Origin: Demequina lutea
GTDB taxonomy: Bacteria > Actinomycetota > Actinomycetes > Actinomycetales > Demequinaceae
Reading direction: 5' to 3'
Assembly (NCBI GenBank): GCA_003246255.1
Contig: QKAX01000094.1
Coordinates: 1 to 32,350, forward strand
Length of the DNA stretch: 32,350 bases
Shown: in pieces, positions 8,817-13,934 of the stretch
How positions within the stretch are numbered: the first letter of the stretch is position 1
How the letters are laid out: every line of letters starts with the position of its first letter
Translations under genes and position numbers: made by a program
Notes under the pieces: generated by a model
What the model was told of the DNA's origin: nothing
The model's input: the letters and a program-made list of their open reading frames with translations, nothing else
Database searches by the model: none

Positions 8817-8907
8817 AAGGACCCCCCACGCACCCGTCAGAGCCCGCTTACCCTTGCTTCGTTCCCGACCTGGGGGAGTTGGGCGAGGTAACGCCACGTG
8901 GGGGGTC
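8817..8907 (-). ncRNA. ffs: Small signal recognition particle RNA (4.5S type)
   Basis: This RNA scaffolds Ffh in the signal recognition particle. Read on the minus strand, it opens with GACCCCCCACG and closes with the complementary CGTGGGGGGTC, forming the long terminal helix. The apical part contains CCAGGTCGGGAACGAAGCA, the conserved SRP tetraloop region with the symmetric and asymmetric loops that bind Ffh. TAGACT at 8914-8919 ends 6 bases before the proposed first base, giving a consistent promoter and 5' end. Location next to dnaX and a serine tRNA is common in actinobacteria. The 3' end is approximate, within about 10 bases. Confidence 0.9.
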
Positions 8908-8913
8908 GCTGAC

Positions 8914-8919
8914 AGTCTA
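8914..8919 (-). promoter_or_regulatory. Candidate -10 element of the SRP RNA gene
   Basis: TAGACT on the minus strand lies 6 bases before the start of the SRP RNA terminal helix. No recognisable -35 is seen. Confidence 0.4.
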
Positions 8920-8951
8920 ATAGGCTCCGCGACGGCGCGCGGCCCGGGCGG

Positions 8952-8981
8952 TTCGCTCCACCGCCGATGCTCGGGTACCAT
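8952..8981 (+). promoter_or_regulatory. Possible promoter of tRNA-Ser(GGA)
   Basis: TACCAT (8976-8981) sits 10 bases before the tRNA, with a poor -35 (TTCGCT, 8952-8957) at 18-base spacing. Confidence 0.35.
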
Positions 8982-8991
8982 TGCCGGGCCT

Positions 8992-9079
8992 GGAGGATTC
9001 GCCTAGTGGCCTATGGCGCACGCTTGGAAAGCGTGTTGGGTGCAAGCCCTCGGGGGTTCGAATCCCCCATCCTCCGCCA
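8992..9079 (+). tRNA. tRNA-Ser, anticodon GGA, CCA encoded
   Basis: The acceptor stem GGAGGAT (8992-8998) pairs fully with ATCCTCC (9069-9075). The discriminator is G and CCA is encoded. The anticodon loop TTGGAAA puts GGA at 9026-9028. A long variable arm and the T-loop GGTTCGAATCC mark a class II serine tRNA. It reads UCC and UCU codons. Confidence 0.97.
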
Positions 9080-9110
9080 GTTGTCCCTTGTGACCTCGAC
9101 CCGCAGGTAG

Positions 9111-9812
9111 GTGACCGTGGCCTCTCGTACGATGCGAACGCGTCGGGAGATTCTGCGTCGGCACCGTCGCGAACGCCAGTTCCTGGTGTTCGGCCTGCTG
9201 GTGGTCCTTCTCGCCGCCATCGCGACCATCGCTCTGGGCGTGTACCAGGGCCGCGTCGTGTCGCCGTTTGCCGAGCCGATCTACACGCCGCCGCCGGACT
9301 ACCAAGACACCGCGACGCTTGCGTGCGCTCCTCGCGACGAGGGCAACGGCGAGAACATGCCGCTGCCTGCCGATCAGGTGCCCGTGCGCGTGCTGAACGG
9401 CACCGATCAGTCGGGCCTTGCCCGTGGCACGCTGGACGTGCTGGTGGGTCGCGGCTACGTGAGCACTGGCGCCACCAACTGGAACCTCACCTACTCGGGG
9501 GCCGTGCGCATCCAGTTTGGCGTCGATGGGCTGCGGGGTGCCTACACCGTCGCGCGCAACTTCCCCACGGTGGAGTACGTGCTGGACTCGCGCCAGGGAG
9601 CGGTGGTGGACATCATCCTGGGTGAGCAGTTTGAGACCTCGGACATTCGCCCCGCGTATGCTCCTGAGCTCGACGACGCCGAGGAGCTTGCAGGCCCCGT
9701 GAACTGCGTTCCGGTTGACCGTGCGCAGCAGGTGCCGGCGCCGCGCATCATCCCCGTGGACCCGCTGGCTCCCTCCGAGTCAGCATCTCCGTCGCCCACG
9801 CCCGCCGCGTAG
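9111..9812 (+). CDS. Membrane-anchored LytR C-terminal domain protein
   Basis: This 233-residue protein has a basic cytoplasmic N-terminus (RTRREILRRHRRERQ) and one membrane helix near residues 24-43. The external region contains a LytR_C-type domain (about 90-175). That domain begins VPVRVLNGTDQSGLARGTLDVLVGRG on reading, matching the family's xVxVLNGTxxxGLA pattern. The C-terminus is Pro/Ser-rich. LytR_C domains occur in cell-wall proteins of actinobacteria, alone or after LytR-CpsA-Psr ligases. This protein lacks the ligase domain, so an accessory cell-envelope role is inferred. GTG 9111 is the likeliest start, although the ribosome binding site is weak. An ATG seven codons downstream is possible. 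Confidence 0.85.
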   Translation: MTVASRTMRTRREILRRHRRERQFLVFGLLVVLLAAIATIALGVYQGRVVSPFAEPIYTPPPDYQDTATLACAPRDEGNGENMPLPADQVPVRVLNGTDQSGLARGTLDVLVGRGYVSTGATNWNLTYSGAVRIQFGVDGLRGAYTVARNFPTVEYVLDSRQGAVVDIILGEQFETSDIRPAYAPELDDAEELAGPVNCVPVDRAQQVPAPRIIPVDPLAPSESASPSPTPAA

Positions 9813-9820
9813 CAGTCGCG

Positions 9821-9833
9821 TCACAGTGTGACG
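9821..9833. promoter_or_regulatory. Palindrome upstream of the chemoreceptor gene
   Basis: GTCACAGTGTGAC is a perfect 13-base palindrome around a central G. It lies just after the LytR_C stop and about 80 bases before the chemoreceptor start. It could be an operator. No regulator can be assigned. Confidence 0.35.
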
Positions 9834-9865
9834 GCCAGCACAGAGTTTGCTCAGAACCCTCAGTT

Positions 9866-9893
9866 GGGGGGCACTTCAGTCGAAGTGTTCCCC
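9866..9893 (+). promoter_or_regulatory. Strong hairpin in the leader of the chemoreceptor gene
   Basis: Bases 9866-9877 pair with 9882-9893 around the loop AGTC. This gives a 12-bp stem (core CACTTC/GAAGTG) with two G-U pairs. No T-run follows. It ends shortly before the ribosome binding site at about 9900. It may be a terminator for the upstream gene, a leader structure or an operator. Confidence 0.5.
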
Positions 9894-9914
9894 AGATAGA
9901 AAGAGGGAACTCCC

Positions 9915-11588
9915 ATGACTTCTGCAGCACCATCGCTCAAGGCCGCAGGTAAGGCACCCCGCCGCACCAATGCCGCGATCCGTGTTTACGAGAACTTTGG
10001 CCTGCGTGCCAAGATCATCGCCATCGTGGTGGTCTTTGCCATCGTGACGTCCGGCGCCGCTGCCGTGGCCATCACTGGCATCGTGCGCGCCTCGAACGAC
10101 ACCGCCGCTGTGGTGGCGCTCCAGAACACGGTGGCCGCGCCTATCGGCGTGGTGCACCAAGAGGAGCTCAAGGCGCGCATGCTGATCAGCACGTACGCCG
10201 CGATGCCCGCCGACACCGCCGCGGAGCAGCAGGTGTGGGTGGACAAGATCGCCGGCACTGACGCCGACCTCGACGCGGCAGCCGCTGCCTACGAGGCGGG
10301 CGTGGCGAGTCTTGGCAACGTCACCGCACAGCTCGGTGGCGACGACTGGCAGGCGTTCAAGGACGCGTGGGCGCAGTGGAAGCAACTGCGCGACACCAAG
10401 ATGCAGCCGGCCGCAGCCGACACCGACCAGCAGGCGTTCCAGGCTGCGGCCGAGGAGGCGCAGAGTGCCCTCGACGCCGCGATCGCGAGCCTCGAGGCCG
10501 AGGAGGCGACGCTTGCCGCCACCGCCGACGCCGTTGCCGCTCAGTCCGAGCGTGAGGCCAACACCGCCATCGTTCAGTCGATCCTCATCGTGGCGATCGC
10601 GCTGATCGTCTCCATCTTCCTCGCGCTGGTTGCCGCCGGCATCCTGCGCAACCAGGTGCACCACGTGCGCCGTGTGACGGATGCCCTGGCCGAGGGCGAC
10701 TTCACCGTCGAGTGCGGACTCGAGTCGCGTGACGAGCTGGGCCAGATGGGCAAGTCGCTGGACAAGGCCACCGCCGAGCTGCGCCAGACCATGGCACGCG
10801 TCGCGGGCTCCGCGATCCAGGTCGCCGAGTCGTCCCAGTCGCTGGCCGCTGGTCGCGAGCAGGTGGTTGCCTCCACCCGCGACGTGTCGGCCAAGGCCGA
10901 TATGGTCAACGCGTCCGCCTCCGAGGTGAGCCGCAACCTGACCGATGTGTCCCGCGGTTCCGAGGAGATGACGGCGTCGATCCGCGAGATCGCGCACTCG
11001 ACCACCGAGGCCGCGCGTGTGGGTCAGCAGGCCGTGGAGGCCGCGTCGGCCGCTAACGACCAGATTGCCCGCCTGGGCGTCTCGAGCCAGGAGATCGGCA
11101 ACGTCGTCAAGGTCATCACCTCGATTGCCGAGCAGACGAACCTGCTCGCCCTGAACGCCACCATTGAGGCGGCCCGCGCAGGCGAGGCAGGCAAGGGCTT
11201 CGCGGTCGTGGCAGGCGAGGTGGGCGAGCTTGCCCGCGAGACGGCCAAGGCCACCGAGGACATCGCCCGTCGTGTGGACGCCATTCAGGGCGACGCGCAG
11301 GGTGCCGTGACGGTGATCGGCCAGATCGCCGAAATCGTCCAGTCCATCAACGAGTTCCAGTCCACGATCGCCTCTGCGATCGAGGAGCAGACCGCCACCA
11401 CCAACGAGATGGGCCGCAACGTGGCCGATGCCGCGGGTGGCGCCGAGAATATCGCTGGCGGCATCTCGTCGGTGGCCGAGTCCGCCGTCACCTCGGTGCA
11501 GGTGCTGGACAAGGTGTCTGACGCTGTGAACGAGCTCAACCAGCTCTCCGCGGATCTCACCGAGCGCGTCTCGAGCTTCCGCTTCTAG
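9915..11588 (+). CDS. Membrane methyl-accepting chemotaxis protein
   Basis: This 557-residue protein has classical chemoreceptor architecture. It has a short cytoplasmic N-terminus, TM1 (about 33-57), a helical external sensor of about 160 residues rich in Ala and Glu (four-helix-bundle type), TM2 (about 218-243), a HAMP domain and a full cytoplasmic signalling hairpin. The hairpin tip carries [20 protein letters not shown] followed by [10 protein letters not shown]. It ends in SSFRF and lacks a CheR-tethering pentapeptide. AAAGAGGG about 7 bases upstream supports the ATG. It should signal to CheA/CheW, which are not in the window. The ligand is unknown. A stem-loop terminator follows. Confidence 0.95.
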   Translation: MTSAAPSLKAAGKAPRRTNAAIRVYENFGLRAKIIAIVVVFAIVTSGAAAVAITGIVRASNDTAAVVALQNTVAAPIGVVHQEELKARMLISTYAAMPADTAAEQQVWVDKIAGTDADLDAAAAAYEAGVASLGNVTAQLGGDDWQAFKDAWAQWKQLRDTKMQPAAADTDQQAFQAAAEEAQSALDAAIASLEAEEATLAATADAVAAQSEREANTAIVQSILIVAIALIVSIFLALVAAGILRNQVHHVRRVTDALAEGDFTVECGLESRDELGQMGKSLDKATAELRQTMARVAGSAIQVAESSQSLAAGREQVVASTRDVSAKADMVNASASEVSRNLTDVSRGSEEMTASIREIAHSTTEAARVGQQAVEAASAANDQIARLGVSSQEIGNVVKVITSIAEQTNLLALNATIEAARAGEAGKGFAVVAGEVGELARETAKATEDIARRVDAIQGDAQGAVTVIGQIAEIVQSINEFQSTIASAIEEQTATTNEMGRNVADAAGGAENIAGGISSVAESAVTSVQVLDKVSDAVNELNQLSADLTERVSSFRF

Positions 11589-11614
11589 GAACCCACACTG
11601 TCCCTCAGACACGA

Positions 11615-11651
11615 CAACGGCCCGGCTCCCCTCGAGGAGACCGGGCCGTTG
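11615..11651. terminator. Bidirectional terminator between the chemoreceptor and tRNA-Ser(CGA)
   Basis: A perfect 11-bp stem (CAACGGCCCGG at 11615-11625, CCGGGCCGTTG at 11641-11651) surrounds a 15-base loop. There is no clean T-run, as is common in high-GC actinobacteria. It sits between convergent genes and can serve both. Confidence 0.75.
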
Positions 11652-11659
11652 CCGTTCGG

Positions 11660-11746
11660 CGGTGACGGTGGGATTTGAACCCACGGTGGACTTTCACCCA
11701 CACACGCTTTCGAGGCGTGCTCCTTAGGCCGCTCGGACACATCACC
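11660..11746 (-). tRNA. tRNA-Ser, anticodon CGA, CCA not encoded
   Basis: On the minus strand the acceptor GGTGATG pairs with CGTCACC (one G-U pair), with discriminator G at 11660. The next bases are CCG, so CCA must be added after transcription. The anticodon loop CTCGAAA gives CGA (11710-11712), reading UCG. The long variable arm and GGTTCAAATCC T-loop are typical of serine tRNA. Confidence 0.96.
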
Positions 11747-11756
11747 TTGCCGGACG

Positions 11757-11785
11757 AGGATACCGGTTTGCGGTGCCCCCACCAA
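11757..11785 (-). promoter_or_regulatory. Promoter of tRNA-Ser(CGA)
   Basis: On the minus strand, TTGGTG (-35, 11780-11785) and TATCCT (-10, 11757-11762) are 17 bases apart. The -10 ends 10 bases before the tRNA. It overlaps an inverted repeat that may terminate tadA. Confidence 0.6.
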
Positions 11786-11790
11786 ACCGG
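11763..11790. terminator. Inverted repeat after tadA
   Basis: CCGGTTT (11763-11769) pairs with AAACCGG (11784-11790), and an inner GGTG/CACC can extend the stem. A second small hairpin (CCGCG/CGCGG) lies between it and the tadA stop. Together they could end tadA transcription, although the element overlaps the tRNA promoter. Confidence 0.5.
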
Positions 11791-11811
11791 GGCCACCCGC
11801 GTCACACGCGG

Positions 11812-12261
11812 CTAGCGCCGGGCCTCGAAGAACTCGCGCAGCAGCGCGGCGGATTCGGCCTCGCGCACGCCCGCGATGACTTCCACCTTGGAGCCAAGAC
11901 GCGCGTCGCGCACGAGGTCCCATTGACTGCCCGTCGCGCCGGCCTTCTCATCCCATGCGCCGATGACGAGTCTGGGGATGCGCGCGGCCAGCACCGCGCC
12001 CGCACACATGGCGCACGGCTCGAGCGTCACCACCAGGGTGTGTCCCTCGAGCCTCCACGTGCCCAGTGCCTCTGCGGCGGCTCGTAGCGCCAGTACCTCG
12101 GCATGGGCGGTGGGGTCGCCGTCGGCCTCGCGTCGGTTGTGGCCGATGCTCACGACCTCGCCGGCGGGGCTCAGCACCACAGCGCCCACTGGCACGTCGC
12201 CGTGCTCGGCCGCCGCGCGCGCCTCGCCCAGCGCGAGGGCCATCGCGGCGTCGTGATTCAT
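11812..12261 (-). CDS. tadA: tRNA-specific adenosine deaminase
   Basis: TadA converts the wobble adenosine of tRNA-Arg(ACG) to inosine. This 149-residue protein has the cytidine/adenosine deaminase zinc site: HAE in PTAHAEVLAL supplies the His ligand and the catalytic Glu, and PCAMCAG supplies two Cys ligands. The N-terminal AAAEHGDVPVGAVV and IGHNRREADGDPTAHAE are family hallmarks. The length is normal when ATG 12261 is used. A longer reading from 12312 adds a low-complexity Ala/Arg stretch and is unlikely. There is no Shine-Dalgarno, but TAGGTT lies 7 bases upstream, consistent with leaderless translation. It is divergent from upp, a common actinobacterial arrangement. Confidence 0.94.
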   Translation of the reverse strand: MNHDAAMALALGEARAAAEHGDVPVGAVVLSPAGEVVSIGHNRREADGDPTAHAEVLALRAAAEALGTWRLEGHTLVVTLEPCAMCAGAVLAARIPRLVIGAWDEKAGATGSQWDLVRDARLGSKVEVIAGVREAESAALLREFFEARR

Positions 12262-12268
12262 ACGCGCC

Positions 12269-12274
12269 AACCTA
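12269..12274 (-). promoter_or_regulatory. Candidate -10 element for leaderless tadA
   Basis: TAGGTT on the minus strand ends 7 bases before the tadA ATG. Confidence 0.45.
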
Positions 12275-12340
12275 GCCGACGCCGCGCGCGCGGCCGCCAG
12301 AAAGGGCCTCAAGCCGCCCCCGTCGCGGGCCCCGTCGCGG

Positions 12341-12346
12341 TAGCGT
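12341..12346 (+). promoter_or_regulatory. Candidate -10 element for leaderless upp
   Basis: TAGCGT ends 7 bases before the upp ATG at 12354, and no Shine-Dalgarno is present. Confidence 0.5.
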
Positions 12347-12353
12347 GTGCCCC

Positions 12354-12989
12354 ATGCAGCTTCACGTCGCCAATCACCCGCTCATTGACCACAAGGTCAC
12401 CGTCCTGCGCGACAAGAACACGCCGTCGCCCACGTTCCGCCTGTTGGTGGACGAGTTGGTCACGCTGCTGGCCTACGAGGCGACGCGTCACGTGCGCGTC
12501 GAGGAGCGCGAGGTAGAGACCCCGCTCACCACCACGGTGGGCACCCGCATCGCTGATCCGGCCCCCATCATTGTGCCGATCCTGCGCGCTGGCCTCGGCA
12601 TGCTCGATGGCATGACGCGGCTGCTTCCTAGCGCGGAGGTGGGCTTTCTTGGCCTTAAGCGCGACGAGGAGACGCTCGAGGCGATCACCTACGCGAACCG
12701 CCTGCCCGAGGACCTGAGCGGCCGCCAGGTGTTCCTCATTGACCCGATGCTTGCCACGGGCGGCTCGCTCATCATGGCGATCGATTACGTTCTGGAGCGC
12801 GGCGCCACAGACGTGACGTGCGTGTGCCTGCTCGCGGCGCCCGAGGGTATCGAGAACGTCAAGAAGGCCGTGGGCGACCGAGCCGACGTGTCGGTGGTGG
12901 TCGCGTGCGTCGACGAGAAGCTCAACGAGGTGGGCTACATCGTCCCCGGGCTGGGCGACGCGGGCGACCGCCTGTACGGCATCGTCTAG
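12354..12989 (+). CDS. upp: Uracil phosphoribosyltransferase
   Basis: Upp salvages uracil by joining it to PRPP to make UMP. The 211-residue protein begins with [20 protein letters not shown], the usual N-terminus. It has the PRPP-binding loop [12 protein letters not shown] and the uracil-binding C-terminal [19 protein letters not shown] 12354 is chosen over one three codons upstream because it matches the family start and lies 7 bases after TAGCGT, in leaderless geometry. It converges with a lipoprotein gene, and a palindromic terminator overlaps the intergenic gap. Confidence 0.96.
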   Translation: MQLHVANHPLIDHKVTVLRDKNTPSPTFRLLVDELVTLLAYEATRHVRVEEREVETPLTTTVGTRIADPAPIIVPILRAGLGMLDGMTRLLPSAEVGFLGLKRDEETLEAITYANRLPEDLSGRQVFLIDPMLATGGSLIMAIDYVLERGATDVTCVCLLAAPEGIENVKKAVGDRADVSVVVACVDEKLNEVGYIVPGLGDAGDRLYGIV

Positions 12990-12990
12990 G

Positions 12991-13008
12991 AGGCGGCGCT
13001 AGCCGCCT
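12991..13008. terminator. Palindromic terminator between upp and the lipoprotein gene
   Basis: AGGCGGC (12991-12997) and GCCGCCT (13002-13008) form a 7-bp stem around GCTA. The element starts right after the upp stop and overlaps the stop of the convergent gene, so it can serve both strands. Confidence 0.65.
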
Positions 13009-13525
13009 AGCTGCACTGCTGCAGGTACACGTCGTTGATGTGGGACTGCGCGGTGGGCTGCTCCGAGATCAGCGTGGTCGCCTCTTCGGACGAGGCGAGG
13101 GCCTGCGTCTGGTCAACGAGCTTGCCGTACGAGTCGACCGATGCCGCCACCTGGGCCATACCCAGCGCGTACAGGTTCCAGTACGACGCGAGGGTCGTGA
13201 AGTCGTCGGTGACCTCGGCCGGGGCGACGCTCTTGGCGGTGTCCAAGGTGGCCACGTAGGCGGTCGAGGCGTCCGCGGAGGCGGTGCCGGCGGCGTTCAG
13301 TGCGGCGATGTCGCCGTCGCTCGCGCCAGCAGCCATCGCGTCGATCTTGGCGAACAGATCGTCGAGCGAGGTCGCGGCGGGCGAGGCTGCCGTGGCAGCG
13401 GCCTGCATCGCGTGGCAGAAGTCCTTGGGCGTCCCGGGGGCGGCCGAGGCGTCAGGGGTGGTCGTCGACGAGCACGCGGCAAGCAGGAGCGATGCGGCAA
13501 TGGCGGCGGAAGCGAGGCGAATCAC
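13007..13525 (-). CDS. Small secreted lipoprotein of unknown function
   Basis: This 172-residue protein begins with a lipoprotein signal: IRLASAAIAASLLLAAC, with lipobox LAAC placing the lipidated Cys at about residue 17. A Ser/Thr/Ala-rich spacer follows. The mature part is acidic, Ala-rich and mostly helical, with two further Cys (DFCHAM and the penultimate residue) that could form a disulfide. No domain is recognised. GTG 13525 is chosen because it leaves a normal signal peptide. The longer reading from 13573 would add a basic low-complexity leader, and no clear ribosome binding site marks either. Similar small Ala-rich lipoproteins are common in Micrococcales. It is divergent from nrdA. 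Confidence 0.75.
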   Translation of the reverse strand: MIRLASAAIAASLLLAACSSTTTPDASAAPGTPKDFCHAMQAAATAASPAATSLDDLFAKIDAMAAGASDGDIAALNAAGTASADASTAYVATLDTAKSVAPAEVTDDFTTLASYWNLYALGMAQVAASVDSYGKLVDQTQALASSEEATTLISEQPTAQSHINDVYLQQCS

Positions 13526-13579
13526 GGGACATAGTGTGGCGCGTCCGCGCGCGCGAGGCAAAGGCGCTCCCACGTGTCA

Positions 13580-13619
13580 CACCCCCGCGAGACCCTAGAG
13601 GGGTCCCCTCGGCGGGGTG
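13580..13619. promoter_or_regulatory. Nested hairpin in the lipoprotein-nrdA intergenic region
   Basis: GACCC/GGGTC (13591-13595 and 13601-13605) forms the inner stem. CACCCC/GGGGTG (13580-13585 and 13614-13619) forms the outer stem. It may be the 5' leader or an operator of the divergent lipoprotein gene. No riboswitch class is recognised. Confidence 0.4.
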
Positions 13620-13649
13620 CACACAGTGTCAACAGTTTGAGTCGGCTGG

Positions 13650-13658
13650 TGTGGACGA
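13650..13658 (-). promoter_or_regulatory. DnaA-box-like site upstream of nrdA (8/9)
   Basis: TCGTCCACA on the minus strand differs at one position from the actinobacterial DnaA box TTGTCCACA. It faces a perfect box 9 bases away. Confidence 0.5.
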
Positions 13659-13667
13659 CACGCCGAG

Positions 13668-13676
13668 TTGTCCACA
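13668..13676 (+). promoter_or_regulatory. DnaA box upstream of nrdA (9/9)
   Basis: TTGTCCACA is an exact match to the high-GC actinobacterial DnaA box. With the facing site it forms the inverted repeat TGTGGAC-N13-GTCCACA. DnaA controls nrdAB in Escherichia coli, and a parallel role here is inferred. Confidence 0.6.
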
Positions 13677-13702
13677 TCCTGCCCACAACGTCATCAACAG
13701 GA

Positions 13703-13718
13703 CCACTACATCTAGTGG
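13703..13718. promoter_or_regulatory. NrdR box 1
   Basis: CCACTACATCTAGTGG is a perfect 6-bp-arm palindrome with the layout of NrdR boxes, which repress RNR operons when dATP is plentiful. Its core ACATCTAG is repeated exactly 33 bases downstream, about three helical turns. Confidence 0.8.
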
Positions 13719-13737
13719 TGTGGGACCGCGACGAACC

Positions 13738-13753
13738 CCAACATCTAGCGTTT
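13738..13753. promoter_or_regulatory. NrdR box 2
   Basis: CCAACATCTAGCGTTT shares the core ACATCTAG with box 1 but has less symmetric arms. It abuts the -35 of the nrdA promoter, a position suited to repression. nrdR itself is not in the window. Confidence 0.75.
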
Positions 13754-13758
13754 CCGGC

Positions 13759-13788
13759 TTGAAAAGGGACCTTTATCGGGGCTACTCT
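13759..13788 (+). promoter_or_regulatory. nrdAB promoter
   Basis: TTGAAA (13759-13764) and TACTCT (13783-13788) are 18 bases apart, a reasonable sigma-70-type promoter. It lies directly after NrdR box 2 and implies a leader of about 140 bases before nrdA. Confidence 0.6.
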
Positions 13789-13934
13789 CGACCTCAGCGC
13801 TCGGGCGGGCGAGGGGGACCACGACCCCCCACACCCCGCCCGGGCGAACGTCCTCGCCAGAAAGTTCTGGCACCACCGTCGCCAACACCCGGCGACACCT
13901 TCGGCCCCTGGGCCACAGTCCTCGAAGGAGCATC

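Noticed and set aside
9859-9884. Flagellar-type (FliA) promoter before the chemoreceptor, CTCAGTT...GTCGAA
   Set aside because: The gap is 13 bases, whereas the actinobacterial motility consensus needs about 15-16, and the -10 is imperfect.
9876-11684. Long minus-strand open frame opposite the chemoreceptor
   Set aside because: It mirrors the chemoreceptor codons and has no start signal or motif. The plus-strand gene is certain.
13580-13619. Cobalamin riboswitch upstream of the RNR operon
   Set aside because: The hairpin lacks the B12-box and the conserved riboswitch core, and the enzyme is an oxygen-dependent class I type.
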